A stretch of 64,000 nt of DNA from Bacteroidales bacterium (GTDB lineage Bacteria > Bacteroidota > Bacteroidia > Bacteroidales > UBA932), in contig JAFTDJ010000038.1 in the NCBI GenBank assembly GCA_017454265.1, positions 1 through 64,000 on the forward strand, read 5' to 3'. Both the position numbers and the translations under genes were made by a program. A model generated the notes under the pieces. It did not search any database. It had not been told where the DNA came from and saw only the letters and a list, made by a program, of their open reading frames with translations. Below are positions 9,172 through 17,572 of the stretch, one piece after another. The first letter of the stretch is position 1, and every line of letters begins with the position of its first letter.

Positions 9172-10785
9172 GCGTCTGTAGAGAAATTCTGCGTCCGGAA
9201 CATCTGAATGCAGCCGCTCGATGTCTTCCGGAATGTCCTTCACGACGAAGTAGCAGGGCTTGTCCAGTGATGCGCTTCTGAGCCATTCGAAGTCTTCGCA
9301 TTTGTTCGCAGGCTGACGCAGGGTGTAGAAATACTGTGCGTAACTCTTGAAATATGCGGGTTTTACGTAACAATCTTCGCCCTGCCTCTCGATGTAAAAC
9401 TCAACGGCAGAGGCTTGACTGTATTTTTCCACTTCCGGCACGGCGCATAGGATAGCCGTCATTGCAAACAGGATGTTGCCGAGAGCAAGAACGATGAAAC
9501 TTCTCAAATGCCTGCCTCTCTTGAATGATATGCAGAACCAGATTGTGGCGGCAATGAGAACTATTCCAATGAATGGCTCGAAACCTTTCCACTCGGAGCT
9601 GGCTTCCATGCAACTCACTGCAAACGGATCCTGTACGTAGGGAATCAGTTTTTCCTTGAAACTGTCGAACAAGGTAAGGCCGGTAAGCAGGAGACCGTAA
9701 AGGGTTGAGATGCCTATGAGGAATCCGCGCTGCAAGCCGTTGAACCTGATGCGTCCGTCCCTCATGTAGTATGCCGCATATGCGCCAAAGAAGCTGAGGG
9801 GGAAGTAGCAGAATGAGGAGTAGTGAACTATCTTCGTGCGTACTATTGTGAACAGGATAAGTACAACCCAGAATGAGGCCATCATCCAGCGGAACAGCCC
9901 CGCCAAGCGCTGCCCGGTTTCCCTTACCATAGGACTGCGCTTGAAAGTGGAAAGGGCAAAAACCGATGCCGGAGTTACGCCGAGGAACAATATGACGAAG
10001 TGGTACAGCAGAAAGCCTCCGTGCCCGGCATCTTTCGTTTCAAACAGGCGGATCTGATAGTCAATGAAGTCTTGAATGACGTCTGCGTGTCCGGAGAGGG
10101 CAAGGGCGATGAACCAGGAGCCTCCGGCAAGCGCAAGAACAATTATATAAACAGCCACGTCTTTCCAGCGGAAGCTGAACCTGAATCTGGCGGCTATAAG
10201 CCAAACTATGAAAGTGAGCCCGAAAATAAGGAAGGCGACGGGGCCTTTGGTGATTATGGCGAGCCCGGTGAACAGGGCGCTCAATGCGGCATGGCCCATC
10301 CTTTGCCCTTCTGCATGCGGATCTGTATAGCGGGAAAAGAAATATATGCCAAGGAAGATGAACAGGTTGAACCAAGGGTCGATGATGCCGGATTTGAAGT
10401 AGAAAAAGGGTAAAAAGGAAATGCCGTACATAAGAACCCAGAGGATTCCGAAGCGTGTGTCCTGTGTCTTGCGACCGATATTAAAGAGGACAAGCAGCGT
10501 GATTATTCCGATAACGGCATTGGGGAATCGTGCTGCAAACTCGTTTACACCGAATATCTGCATGCTCAACGCCTGGGCCCAGATAAACAGCGGCGGTTTT
10601 TCCCAGAATGATTCGAAATTGATCTGAACGTCGAACCAGTTGCCGGTGAGCAACATCTCACGGGCGGATTCGGCAAAATTGATTTCGTCCCAGTCGAAAA
10701 GACGGACGCCGCCTGTTCCGGGAATAAAAAGCAGTGCGCCGAGCACTGCGATTATGATGTTTATCAGAAGGGATTCCTTTTTCAT
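9085..10785 (-). CDS. family 39 (ArnT/PMT-like) membrane glycosyltransferase
   Basis: This 566-aa integral membrane protein belongs to the GT-C fold transferases that move a sugar from a polyprenyl phosphate carrier to a periplasmic acceptor. The start is ATG 10785, overlapping the gtrA-like stop as ATGA. Residues 31-34 (DWDE) in the first loop are the acidic catalytic motif, followed by NFAES and EKPPLFIW as in ArnT. About a dozen hydrophobic segments follow, then a soluble C-terminal domain near 480-566. It is the last gene after lptD, a GtrB-like transferase and GtrA, so LPS or lipid A is the likely acceptor. The 3' end overlaps the convergent PHP gene by 87 bases, so the last 28 or so residues lie opposite that gene's membrane segment. 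Confidence 0.88.
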   Translation of the reverse strand: MKKESLLINIIIAVLGALLFIPGTGGVRLFDWDEINFAESAREMLLTGNWFDVQINFESFWEKPPLFIWAQALSMQIFGVNEFAARFPNAVIGIITLLVLFNIGRKTQDTRFGILWVLMYGISFLPFFYFKSGIIDPWFNLFIFLGIYFFSRYTDPHAEGQRMGHAALSALFTGLAIITKGPVAFLIFGLTFIVWLIAARFRFSFRWKDVAVYIIVLALAGGSWFIALALSGHADVIQDFIDYQIRLFETKDAGHGGFLLYHFVILFLGVTPASVFALSTFKRSPMVRETGQRLAGLFRWMMASFWVVLILFTIVRTKIVHYSSFCYFPLSFFGAYAAYYMRDGRIRFNGLQRGFLIGISTLYGLLLTGLTLFDSFKEKLIPYVQDPFAVSCMEASSEWKGFEPFIGIVLIAATIWFCISFKRGRHLRSFIVLALGNILFAMTAILCAVPEVEKYSQASAVEFYIERQGEDCYVKPAYFKSYAQYFYTLRQPANKCEDFEWLRSASLDKPCYFVVKDIPEDIERLHSDVPDAEFLYRRSGFQFFVRPKANDENAKEHGEGQQCGVE

Positions 10786-11216
10786 TTGTTCCTGAAAAGA
10801 AGCAGTTTTTTTGCCGTAAAATTCCAGATGAAAACCGTGGTGGCGGAAGCCATCTTTGCAATCAGGTAATGCCATTCAAGTTTTCTGGCAAAGACCCACA
10901 TAAGGAGCTCGGTAAGAGCGAGTCCTATAAGACCTATGACTATGAAGATCGCGAGTTCCGTGGCCTGGTTATGGACAGAACGGTTGCTGAAAACCCAGTG
11001 AATGCTCATCAGGTAGGTCACCAGGAGTCCGCAGGCAAAGGCTATGGCAGTCCATACGAGAAGCAGCCTTTCACCGAACACTTCGGTGAGGAGCGCGAGC
11101 ACTCCCATATCCACTGCAGCTGCAGTGAGACCGGACACACCATATCTCAGCAGCTGGATTTTAACGTCGGACGATTGCCCGGTGAACAGGTTTGTCAGAA
11201 ACGCTTTTATGCTCAT
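10782..11216 (-). CDS. GtrA-family membrane protein
   Basis: This 144-aa protein has four hydrophobic segments and the GtrA family pattern: an N-terminal amphipathic piece, then LLRYGVSGLTAAAVDMGVL, and TYLMSIHWVFSNR between helices two and three. GtrA proteins are thought to flip polyprenyl-phosphate sugars across the inner membrane. The start is ATG 11216 (MSIKAF), which overlaps the stop of the preceding glycosyltransferase as ATGA; a longer start 36 bases upstream would run deep into that gene. It sits between the sugar-lipid synthase and the family 39 transferase, exactly where a flippase would be expected. Confidence 0.9.
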   Translation of the reverse strand: MSIKAFLTNLFTGQSSDVKIQLLRYGVSGLTAAAVDMGVLALLTEVFGERLLLVWTAIAFACGLLVTYLMSIHWVFSNRSVHNQATELAIFIVIGLIGLALTELLMWVFARKLEWHYLIAKMASATTVFIWNFTAKKLLLFRNK

Positions 11217-11959
11217 TTTCGAGGAAACAGTTTGGATTTGCAAAGGTGCCACTTGCAGAGTCTGTAAACCAACGACACTCGCAGAACGCCAAAGCCGTAT
11301 ATGGTACTGCGGCGGAGATTAATGGAAGAAGCGTCGTCGAAATACTTGGTGGGACAGGTTACTTCACCAATCTCGTAGCCGGCCCAGAATATCTGTGCGG
11401 CCATTTCATTGTCCAGAATGAAGTCGTCCGAACAAATGTTGTAATCTACGTTGCGAAGAACTTCTGCGCTGAAGGCGCGGTACCCGGTGTGATACTCCGA
11501 GAGTTTCTGGTTGATAAGCAGGTTCTGGGTGAGAGTGAGGAAGCGGTTGGCTACGTACTTTATCAGCGGCATCCCGCCACGGCGTGCACCCTTTCCAAGT
11601 ATCCTGGAGCCAAACACTACGGGATAGACGTCGTTGGCGATAATATACGCCATGGCTTCTATGAGCTTGGGCGTGTACTGGTAGTCGGGATGCAGCATGA
11701 TTACAATGTCCGCACCGAGATCCAGGGCCCGGTTGTAGCAGGTTTTCTGATTACCTCCATAACCTCTGTTTTTCGGGTGGATCAGTACTTCCTTGATACC
11801 CAGCTCGCGTGCCTTTTCTACCGTACCGTCGCGGCTGCAGTCATCTGTCAGAATGACTTCATCCACAATGTCTTTTGGAATCTCTGCGTATGTCTGTTCA
11901 AGTGTTTTCTCGGCATTGTATGCCGGCATGACAACAACTATTTTTTTCCCGTGTATCAT
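11213..11959 (-). CDS. GtrB-like family 2 glycosyltransferase (polyprenyl-phosphate sugar synthase)
   Basis: This 248-aa protein is a family 2 glycosyltransferase with the sequence VVVMPAYNAEKTL at the N-terminus, DDCSRDGT near 39-46 and a D-containing HPDYQY segment near 89 as the metal-binding region. It lacks the two C-terminal membrane helices of full GtrB/ArnC, so it is probably soluble or peripheral, like dolichol-phosphate mannose synthase-type enzymes. The gene starts five bases after the lptD stop and overlaps gtrA by four. Together with GtrA and the family 39 enzyme it would form a three-part glycosylation cassette. The sugar nucleotide used is not evident. Confidence 0.87.
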   Translation of the reverse strand: MIHGKKIVVVMPAYNAEKTLEQTYAEIPKDIVDEVILTDDCSRDGTVEKARELGIKEVLIHPKNRGYGGNQKTCYNRALDLGADIVIMLHPDYQYTPKLIEAMAYIIANDVYPVVFGSRILGKGARRGGMPLIKYVANRFLTLTQNLLINQKLSEYHTGYRAFSAEVLRNVDYNICSDDFILDNEMAAQIFWAGYEIGEVTCPTKYFDDASSINLRRSTIYGFGVLRVSLVYRLCKWHLCKSKLFPRK

Positions 11960-11964
11960 TTTCT

Positions 11965-14709
11965 TTAGTTGTCCCAGAAACTGCTGCTCTTCTTCAGCTG
12001 GAGAATGTCTGCAAGCGCAGCAGCGTTGGCGGCTATTCTGAATTGATATGACGCCCAGGTGCCGGTGGGTACCCAGGAAACTGATATGTTAAAGCAGTGA
12101 AGGTCGTAAGTGAAGCTAAACTGCGTTGCTGTAATCTTCATTGCCTGCAAGTCGAATCCGGAGCTCGCATTGATGCTGAGCCGGGGCGTTAGTTTTATGT
12201 TTACGCTGGCCTGAATGGTTTGTGTGATATTGCTCTTGGGCTTGAGTACTTCATCTTCCCATTTGTAGCTCATATTGCAACTGAAGGAGTAGCTGAGGCT
12301 CAGCGACCACGGGGCGTTCGGGTTGGTGTAGTACAGCCATCCTCCGGGGATGAACTCTCCGGTTACAGGATGATAGAAGTAGCGCTGGTAATAACTTGCC
12401 GCACCATTTATAACAGATCCGCCCTGATTGCCTCCGTTCGGGTCTTTGGCACCGTCGTTACCCTTTATCTCACCCTTGCCGGAGATGGACCAGGATGCGG
12501 ATGCGCTGATGTTGTTCATCCGCAGCAGGCCCTGTCCCTGGGTGATTGCGAACTTGCCTATGCGCTGTCCGGAGGGACCTATGGCGTACGGGTCGAAGCT
12601 GGCGCTTCCGCTGATGGATATCTGGTTGAACAGCGACGTGGACATGGACAGGTTTATCGTACTCATCCTGAGACTGTCCGCCAGGAAGTTGTAGCTCGTG
12701 CTTATGTTCAGCTGGTCGATCAGCTTTACTTTCTTGTTGCCGACGCCGGTGGTGTCTGAGAAGTCCCGTACCTTGGCCTCCAGATTGTTACCTATGGAAA
12801 GGTTGGCAGTGGCCGACTTTCCTTTGCCGGGAGGAGAGTAGAGGCCGCCCGCATAAATGTTGTAGTCGTAGGTCTTCTGATTTCCGTGAATGTCGGTGTA
12901 TTCCAAAGTGCGGTAACCGTTCATCGGTGTGCCAAGCTCGGGGCTGAAAGACATCGACAGGGAAGGGGAGATGACGTGCCGCAGGGCCTGGACCGTATTA
13001 TGGTTGCCGAACTGATACATTCCGTATATTCGGGTGCTCATGGCCACTGAGCCGGAATAATTCTGGGTTATTCCGAACGTATTGAACTGGGAACTGGGCT
13101 GCTCTTCCACCTTGTCGGTCTCGGGGTTGTATTCATACAGGCGTTGTCGGAAATGCCAGTTCATTCCATACGAGACAGACGGGTTTACGTTGAGGTACTT
13201 GAATAGCTGGAAGTTAGGCAGACCTATCTGGAAGCTGTGCGTCATGCCGTTCTGGAACTTGTCGAGGAAGCCCTCCTGCCCGAACTCCGAAGCCTTGAAG
13301 TTAATTTTGTTCTGCAGGGTGGTGTTGTAACCGAAGGAGATTTTTTCATAAAACTTTTCCTTCCCGACACGAACCTTGCGCTTGAAAGGGTAGAAGGTGC
13401 TTACACCGAAGGTGATGTTCGGCAAGGTGAAGGAGTATGACGAGTCTCTGGAACTTTGGGAGTGAAGGGCGTTGATGCTCAGGTTGAACTTTCCGTTCCA
13501 GTTGCGGGAATACGATATGGATGACGAAATCTGGTTCTGCAAGGCTTCGTTCAGGGATCGCGAATTGTACTTGCTGTTGGACGGCGACGAGAAGTTGACG
13601 GAAGCGCTGAAATTGGTTCCGGGCTTGGCCTTTGCGTCCTGCGTGTGCGACCACTTCACGGAGAAGTTGCTGAATTCATTGAATTCGGGCGTGTCCGGCT
13701 CTCCGGTCTGGTCGTGGGAGTAGGTAAAGCCAAAACTGCCGTTGAACTTATACTTCACCATATAACGGGAGTTTACGTTCACCGCCCACGAACCAAGGGT
13801 ATAGTAATCTCCTGTAAGTGACAGGTCCAGATAGTCTCCGAATACGAAATACATTCCTGCATCCCTCATATAGAAACCGCGGGCCTTTTCTTCGCCGAAG
13901 TTGGGCATGAGAAGTCCTGTAGCGCGCTCGGGCCTCTTGGGAATAAAACCGAACGGAAGGCCTACAAAAGGAAGTTTTACATCTTCTACTACAAGGTATG
14001 CAGGACCGAATACCGTTTTCTGTGAAGGCTCGGTCATCACTTTGGCGGAAGTGAGCGCCAGATAGTAGTGCGGATGGTCGTTTTCGCAAACAGTGTATTT
14101 GCCGCTGGTCAGGTTGATGCTCTTGTCGGGCATCATCTTGACCTTGCCGCCGTGCATGATTGCGTTGTCTTCGTTGGTAATGATGTTCTTTATGGATGCC
14201 TTTCGGGTGTCGAAGTTGTACTTCACTTCGTCCATATTGTATGTTTTCCCACCCTGGGTCATTACCGGACGGCCTTTCCACTCTCCGCTCAGGCTGTCAT
14301 ACACACCCTTGGCAAAAACGGTCCCGGTTTTCATATTGTACTGCATGAACTCGGCCGTCAGTTTTAAATCCTGATATTCCACGGACACGTCTCCGTAGTA
14401 GTATATCATTCGCTGGCCGTCTGTAAAGACTTCCACTATGGAGTCCTTGGCCGTAGAGAAGGCGGGTACCTCAAGGGAACTCTTCGAACGCATTGCGGCA
14501 GAATCCGCCCGCCATATAGAGTCGGCTACGTGAATGGAGTCGCGGCGTGCGATCTCTGCAGAATCCAAAACGACTTCGCGCACAGTTTTGGGAACCGCAT
14601 TGCTGAACACTTTCCTCGCTCCCCGGCGCCCTACGGACTGGGCGTTGAGAAGCAGGGCCGTGGACACAAGCAGTATCAGCACGCAAACAAATCGCTTCAG
14701 TATTCTCAA
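11965..14709 (-). CDS. lptD: LPS-assembly outer membrane protein LptD-like
   Basis: LptD with LptE places LPS in the outer leaflet of the outer membrane. The 914-aa protein has a signal peptide ending near LLNAQS, an N-terminal OstA/jelly-roll region (about 80-230, with the repeated pattern of Y-x-L-x-A-x-x-x-Y and FAKGVYDSLSGEW), then the PFVGLPFGFIPKRPERATGLLMP-type barrel entry region near 240-262 and a long run of alternating beta strands to the end. The only start that keeps the signal peptide is a TTG at 14709 (an in-frame stop lies just upstream and no ATG is available). The leader is about 33 bases after the promoter box. It heads an operon with three LPS-type glycosylation genes. Confidence 0.92.
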   Translation of the reverse strand: MRILKRFVCVLILLVSTALLLNAQSVGRRGARKVFSNAVPKTVREVVLDSAEIARRDSIHVADSIWRADSAAMRSKSSLEVPAFSTAKDSIVEVFTDGQRMIYYYGDVSVEYQDLKLTAEFMQYNMKTGTVFAKGVYDSLSGEWKGRPVMTQGGKTYNMDEVKYNFDTRKASIKNIITNEDNAIMHGGKVKMMPDKSINLTSGKYTVCENDHPHYYLALTSAKVMTEPSQKTVFGPAYLVVEDVKLPFVGLPFGFIPKRPERATGLLMPNFGEEKARGFYMRDAGMYFVFGDYLDLSLTGDYYTLGSWAVNVNSRYMVKYKFNGSFGFTYSHDQTGEPDTPEFNEFSNFSVKWSHTQDAKAKPGTNFSASVNFSSPSNSKYNSRSLNEALQNQISSSISYSRNWNGKFNLSINALHSQSSRDSSYSFTLPNITFGVSTFYPFKRKVRVGKEKFYEKISFGYNTTLQNKINFKASEFGQEGFLDKFQNGMTHSFQIGLPNFQLFKYLNVNPSVSYGMNWHFRQRLYEYNPETDKVEEQPSSQFNTFGITQNYSGSVAMSTRIYGMYQFGNHNTVQALRHVISPSLSMSFSPELGTPMNGYRTLEYTDIHGNQKTYDYNIYAGGLYSPPGKGKSATANLSIGNNLEAKVRDFSDTTGVGNKKVKLIDQLNISTSYNFLADSLRMSTINLSMSTSLFNQISISGSASFDPYAIGPSGQRIGKFAITQGQGLLRMNNISASASWSISGKGEIKGNDGAKDPNGGNQGGSVINGAASYYQRYFYHPVTGEFIPGGWLYYTNPNAPWSLSLSYSFSCNMSYKWEDEVLKPKSNITQTIQASVNIKLTPRLSINASSGFDLQAMKITATQFSFTYDLHCFNISVSWVPTGTWASYQFRIAANAAALADILQLKKSSSFWDN

Positions 14710-14726
14710 ATTACATTTATTTTTAT

Positions 14727-14734
14727 TAAATTTG
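14727..14734 (+). promoter_or_regulatory. -7 promoter box for the amidase gene
   Basis: TAAATTTG is an exact TAnnTTTG match 26 bases before the TTG start of the amidase, within the 51-base divergent spacer. Confidence 0.5.
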
Positions 14735-14742
14735 CCAATCTA

Positions 14743-14750
14743 CAAAAGTA
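14743..14750 (-). promoter_or_regulatory. -7 promoter box for the lptD operon
   Basis: The minus strand reads TACTTTTG, an exact TAnnTTTG match about 33 bases before the TTG start of lptD. The lptD and amidase promoters overlap in opposite directions. Confidence 0.5.
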
Positions 14751-14760
14751 ACACTATTTT

Positions 14761-15837
14761 TTGAAACGCGCAATTTACTTCGTTCTTGCCGCCTTTCTGG
14801 CGGCGGTGCCGGCAGGGGCCCAGAGCCTCAGCCTCAGTACAGTTGTTATTGATCCTGGACACGGCGGAACCGACCCCGGGGCTGTAAGCCGGGACGGTAA
14901 ATCGTATGAAAAGTCCTTCACTCTTGACATATCCAAGCGGCTTTCTGAAAAAATCAAGGCCGAATGTCCCGGAGTAAAGGTGCTGCTTACCCGGGACAGG
15001 GACAAGGCTGTTGCTCTCAATGACCGTGCCGTAATAGCAAATAAAGCCGGTGCGGACCTGTTTATTTCCGTCCATATCAACGCTTCTCCCAAAACTACGC
15101 CCAATGGATACTCAGTTCACGTGCTGGGTCAGTCCTCCAAAAAGAACAGGGATCTTTTCGCCTACAACATGGACGTTTGCAAGAGGGAGAATTCCGTAAT
15201 CCTGCTGGAAGACGATTATTCCACCACGTACCAGGGCTTTGATCCTTCCGATCCCGAGTCGTTCATCTTTATGCAATTGATGCAGAATTCGCATCTCGAG
15301 CAGAGCCTCTCCTTCGCGCAGTACGTTGCAGACGCCCTTTCCGGCGGACCGGTGAAAGCTAATCGCGGAATATGGCAGGACCCCTTTCTGGTGCTGTGGA
15401 AAACTGCAATGCCTGCAGTACTTGTGGAACTTGGCTTTATTTCAAATCCGACTGACCTTGCGGCCCTCAGGAATGAGGCCGACAGGGACAAGCTGGCCTC
15501 ACGGCTTTGCAGTGCATTCAAGAAATACAAGGAAAGCTACGACAAAAGTATGGAGCTTGACGTAGAGGTGGTGCAAAATGATGAACCGGTGCGGGAAGTT
15601 GCTGCGGTAGAGTACGGAATCCAGATATTTGCCGGATCAAAAAAACTGAGCCCGAAGGACAAGGCTTTTATGGGATATACACCCAGAATCCTGCCTGCGG
15701 GAAAAGTTTATAAATACATTATTTCCGTTACTCCTTCGCAGGAAGAGGCAAAGTCAAAATTAACATCTGTCAAAAAAAAATATCCCGATGCATTTTTAGT
15801 TAAAATTGAGGGTGAAAAAGTAAATGCAGTGAGATAG
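14761..15837 (+). CDS. N-acetylmuramoyl-L-alanine amidase with C-terminal SPOR-like domain
   Basis: This 358-aa exported amidase cuts the bond between muramic acid and the stem peptide in peptidoglycan. Translation from TTG 14761 gives a clean signal peptide ending PAGAQS; an in-frame TAA at 14749-14751 and no ATG between rule out another start. The amidase_3 domain shows the zinc ligands H34 (DPGHGG), E50 (SYEKS), H105 (SVHINA) and the catalytic E223 (VELGF). The last 75 residues (VEYGIQIFAG to VKIEGE) resemble a SPOR peptidoglycan-binding domain that targets septal, denuded glycan. Divergent from lptD, so two envelope genes share one promoter region. Confidence 0.93.
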   Translation: MKRAIYFVLAAFLAAVPAGAQSLSLSTVVIDPGHGGTDPGAVSRDGKSYEKSFTLDISKRLSEKIKAECPGVKVLLTRDRDKAVALNDRAVIANKAGADLFISVHINASPKTTPNGYSVHVLGQSSKKNRDLFAYNMDVCKRENSVILLEDDYSTTYQGFDPSDPESFIFMQLMQNSHLEQSLSFAQYVADALSGGPVKANRGIWQDPFLVLWKTAMPAVLVELGFISNPTDLAALRNEADRDKLASRLCSAFKKYKESYDKSMELDVEVVQNDEPVREVAAVEYGIQIFAGSKKLSPKDKAFMGYTPRILPAGKVYKYIISVTPSQEEAKSKLTSVKKKYPDAFLVKIEGEKVNAVR

Positions 15838-16127
15838 AAAACGCAGATTTTAATTTGGTAGAAGTATTTCAGTGCCGTTTTTTCTTAAATGCTTATTTTG
15901 GAATATTTCTAATTCGAAAATCATATGAAATATACGATTTTAGCGATGACGCTTCTTTGTAAATAACTCATTATGAAGTATTTGTAAATGCTATGTAAAA
16001 ACCCTCTTCCCCTTATTAATTAATGCGAAATAATTAAAAAAACAATATATAAAAGAATTTTTTTTACCTTTTTTTTCAACCATTTTTGCAATCGCAATCA
16101 GGCCTTCAACCCGGTTGCGATTTTCTG
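15838..16127 (+). promoter_or_regulatory. AT-rich dnaA upstream region
   Basis: This 290-base gap is strongly AT-rich, most of all at 16010-16070, with the palindrome TTAATTAA and runs of A and T. I found no 9-base DnaA box (TTATNCACA) on either strand, so an origin cannot be claimed. It should hold the dnaA promoter: an imperfect -7 box (CATTTTTG, 16081-16088) is followed by a stem-loop. Confidence 0.5.
16090..16122 (+). promoter_or_regulatory. stem-loop just upstream of the dnaA start
   Basis: AATCGCAATCAGG (16090-16102) pairs with CCCGGTTGCGATT (16110-16122), twelve of thirteen positions counting one G-U pair, with a seven-base loop. Five bases separate it from the ATG at 16128. If transcription starts from the box at 16081-16088, the mRNA begins with this hairpin. 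It could limit ribosome access or protect the 5' end. Confidence 0.6.
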
Positions 16128-17552
16128 ATGAACGAAAGCGAAAGACATATAAGCGTTTGGAATCATTTCCTCACCATTGTGGAGCAGATCGTGGAGCCCC
16201 AAAAGTTCTCGACCTGGTTCAAGCCGGTGAGGCCTGTCTCCATTCAGGAATCCACCCTCACGGTGGAGGTTCCTTCAGATTTCTTTCGTGAGTATCTCGA
16301 GGCCACTTATCTGGACGTAATAAAGAAAGTCCTTCGCAGGGTAATCGGAGCAGATGCAAAGTTGGTTTACAACGTGCGTACCGTACGTACCCAGCCTGCG
16401 ATGGCGGTCCCCGAGGCTGCCGGGATTCCTCCCGTGAACAGGGAGGTCAGCGTGAACATCCAGCCTTCCGGTACACCAAACCCGTTCGTTTATCCCGGTC
16501 TGCGCAAGATTCAGATCGACCCCAAGCTTAATCCTGTTTATTGCTTCGCTAATTTTATAGTAGGTGAGTGCAACAAAATGGGTTATACGGCGGGAACTGC
16601 AATATCGGCCGCTCCCGGCAAGACCTCCTTCAATCCTCTGTTTATTTTCGGCGGTCCCGGTCTTGGCAAGACGCATCTTGCCCAGGCCATTGGAATCGCG
16701 ATTCACGAGCGATATCCGGATCTTGTGGTGCTTTATATCAACGGCCACGAGTTCAAGACGCAGTATATGGAGGCCGTCAACGTGCGCAACAAACTGACGG
16801 ACTTCCTCGGCTTCTACAAGAAGATAGACGTGCTCATAGTTGACGATATCCAGGATTTGCAGGGGCCTGGTACGCAGAATGCTTTTTTCAACATCTTCAA
16901 TTATCTGCACCAGTGCGGAAAGCAGTTGATCTTTACTTCCGACCGTGCTCCCGTGGAGCTGCAGAACTTCGAAGACAGGTTGCTGTCCCGTTTCAAATGG
17001 GGCCTTTCCGTGGAGCTTCTCCACCCGGATTACGCTACACGTCTCAAAATGTTGCAGTCTTTGTGCCGCCGTGAGGGCGTATGCATAGGACAGGATGTCC
17101 TGGAGTACCTCGCATCCCACATCAAGACAAATTTCCGGGAGCTGGAAGGCGCTTTTCTGTCTGTCATGGCATATGCTACCGCCATGCACGCAGAGAATTC
17201 CGTGGAGCTGGCTGCCAAGGTTACCGAGAAGATAGTCAGCGCTCCGGCAAAAGAGCTCACGATTTCTGCTGTGCAGGCGGCTGTCTGCGAGTATTTCAAT
17301 ATTTCTTATGATGACCTTGTATCCAAGTCCCGCAAGCGCCAGATAGTCCAGGCCCGCCAGATTTCCATGTATCTGTGCAGGAGTCTCATCAGCAACTGCT
17401 CATTGTCTGCTATCGGCGCAGAGACTGGCGGAAAAGATCACGCAACGGTGCTGCACTCCTGCAGCGTGGTGTCTGACCTTATGCTGACCGACAGGGTCTT
17501 CAAGAAAAATGTCTCCGACCTGGAAGCAAAACTGCTCCCCCAGGAGGCATAA
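16128..17552 (+). CDS. dnaA: chromosomal replication initiator protein DnaA
   Basis: DnaA binds origin boxes and opens the duplex to start replication. The 474-aa protein has domain I (about 1-80), a variable linker, the AAA+ domain with Walker A GGPGLGKTH at 175-183 and Walker B IVDDIQ around 237-242, and domain IV with the DNA-binding signature GKDHATVLHS near the C-terminus. The start is ATG 16128 (MNESER); an in-frame TTG 42 bases upstream would put an unrelated peptide in front and is rejected. pepD follows 20 bases downstream and rpe after that, probably in the same transcript. Confidence 0.97.
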   Translation: MNESERHISVWNHFLTIVEQIVEPQKFSTWFKPVRPVSIQESTLTVEVPSDFFREYLEATYLDVIKKVLRRVIGADAKLVYNVRTVRTQPAMAVPEAAGIPPVNREVSVNIQPSGTPNPFVYPGLRKIQIDPKLNPVYCFANFIVGECNKMGYTAGTAISAAPGKTSFNPLFIFGGPGLGKTHLAQAIGIAIHERYPDLVVLYINGHEFKTQYMEAVNVRNKLTDFLGFYKKIDVLIVDDIQDLQGPGTQNAFFNIFNYLHQCGKQLIFTSDRAPVELQNFEDRLLSRFKWGLSVELLHPDYATRLKMLQSLCRREGVCIGQDVLEYLASHIKTNFRELEGAFLSVMAYATAMHAENSVELAAKVTEKIVSAPAKELTISAVQAAVCEYFNISYDDLVSKSRKRQIVQARQISMYLCRSLISNCSLSAIGAETGGKDHATVLHSCSVVSDLMLTDRVFKKNVSDLEAKLLPQEA

Positions 17553-17572
17553 TTTTTTACACATAATTTGTT

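Noticed and set aside
15838..16127. Possible replication origin next to dnaA
   Set aside because: The region is AT-rich but I found no DnaA box on either strand and no box cluster, and in many Bacteroidetes the origin is not beside dnaA.
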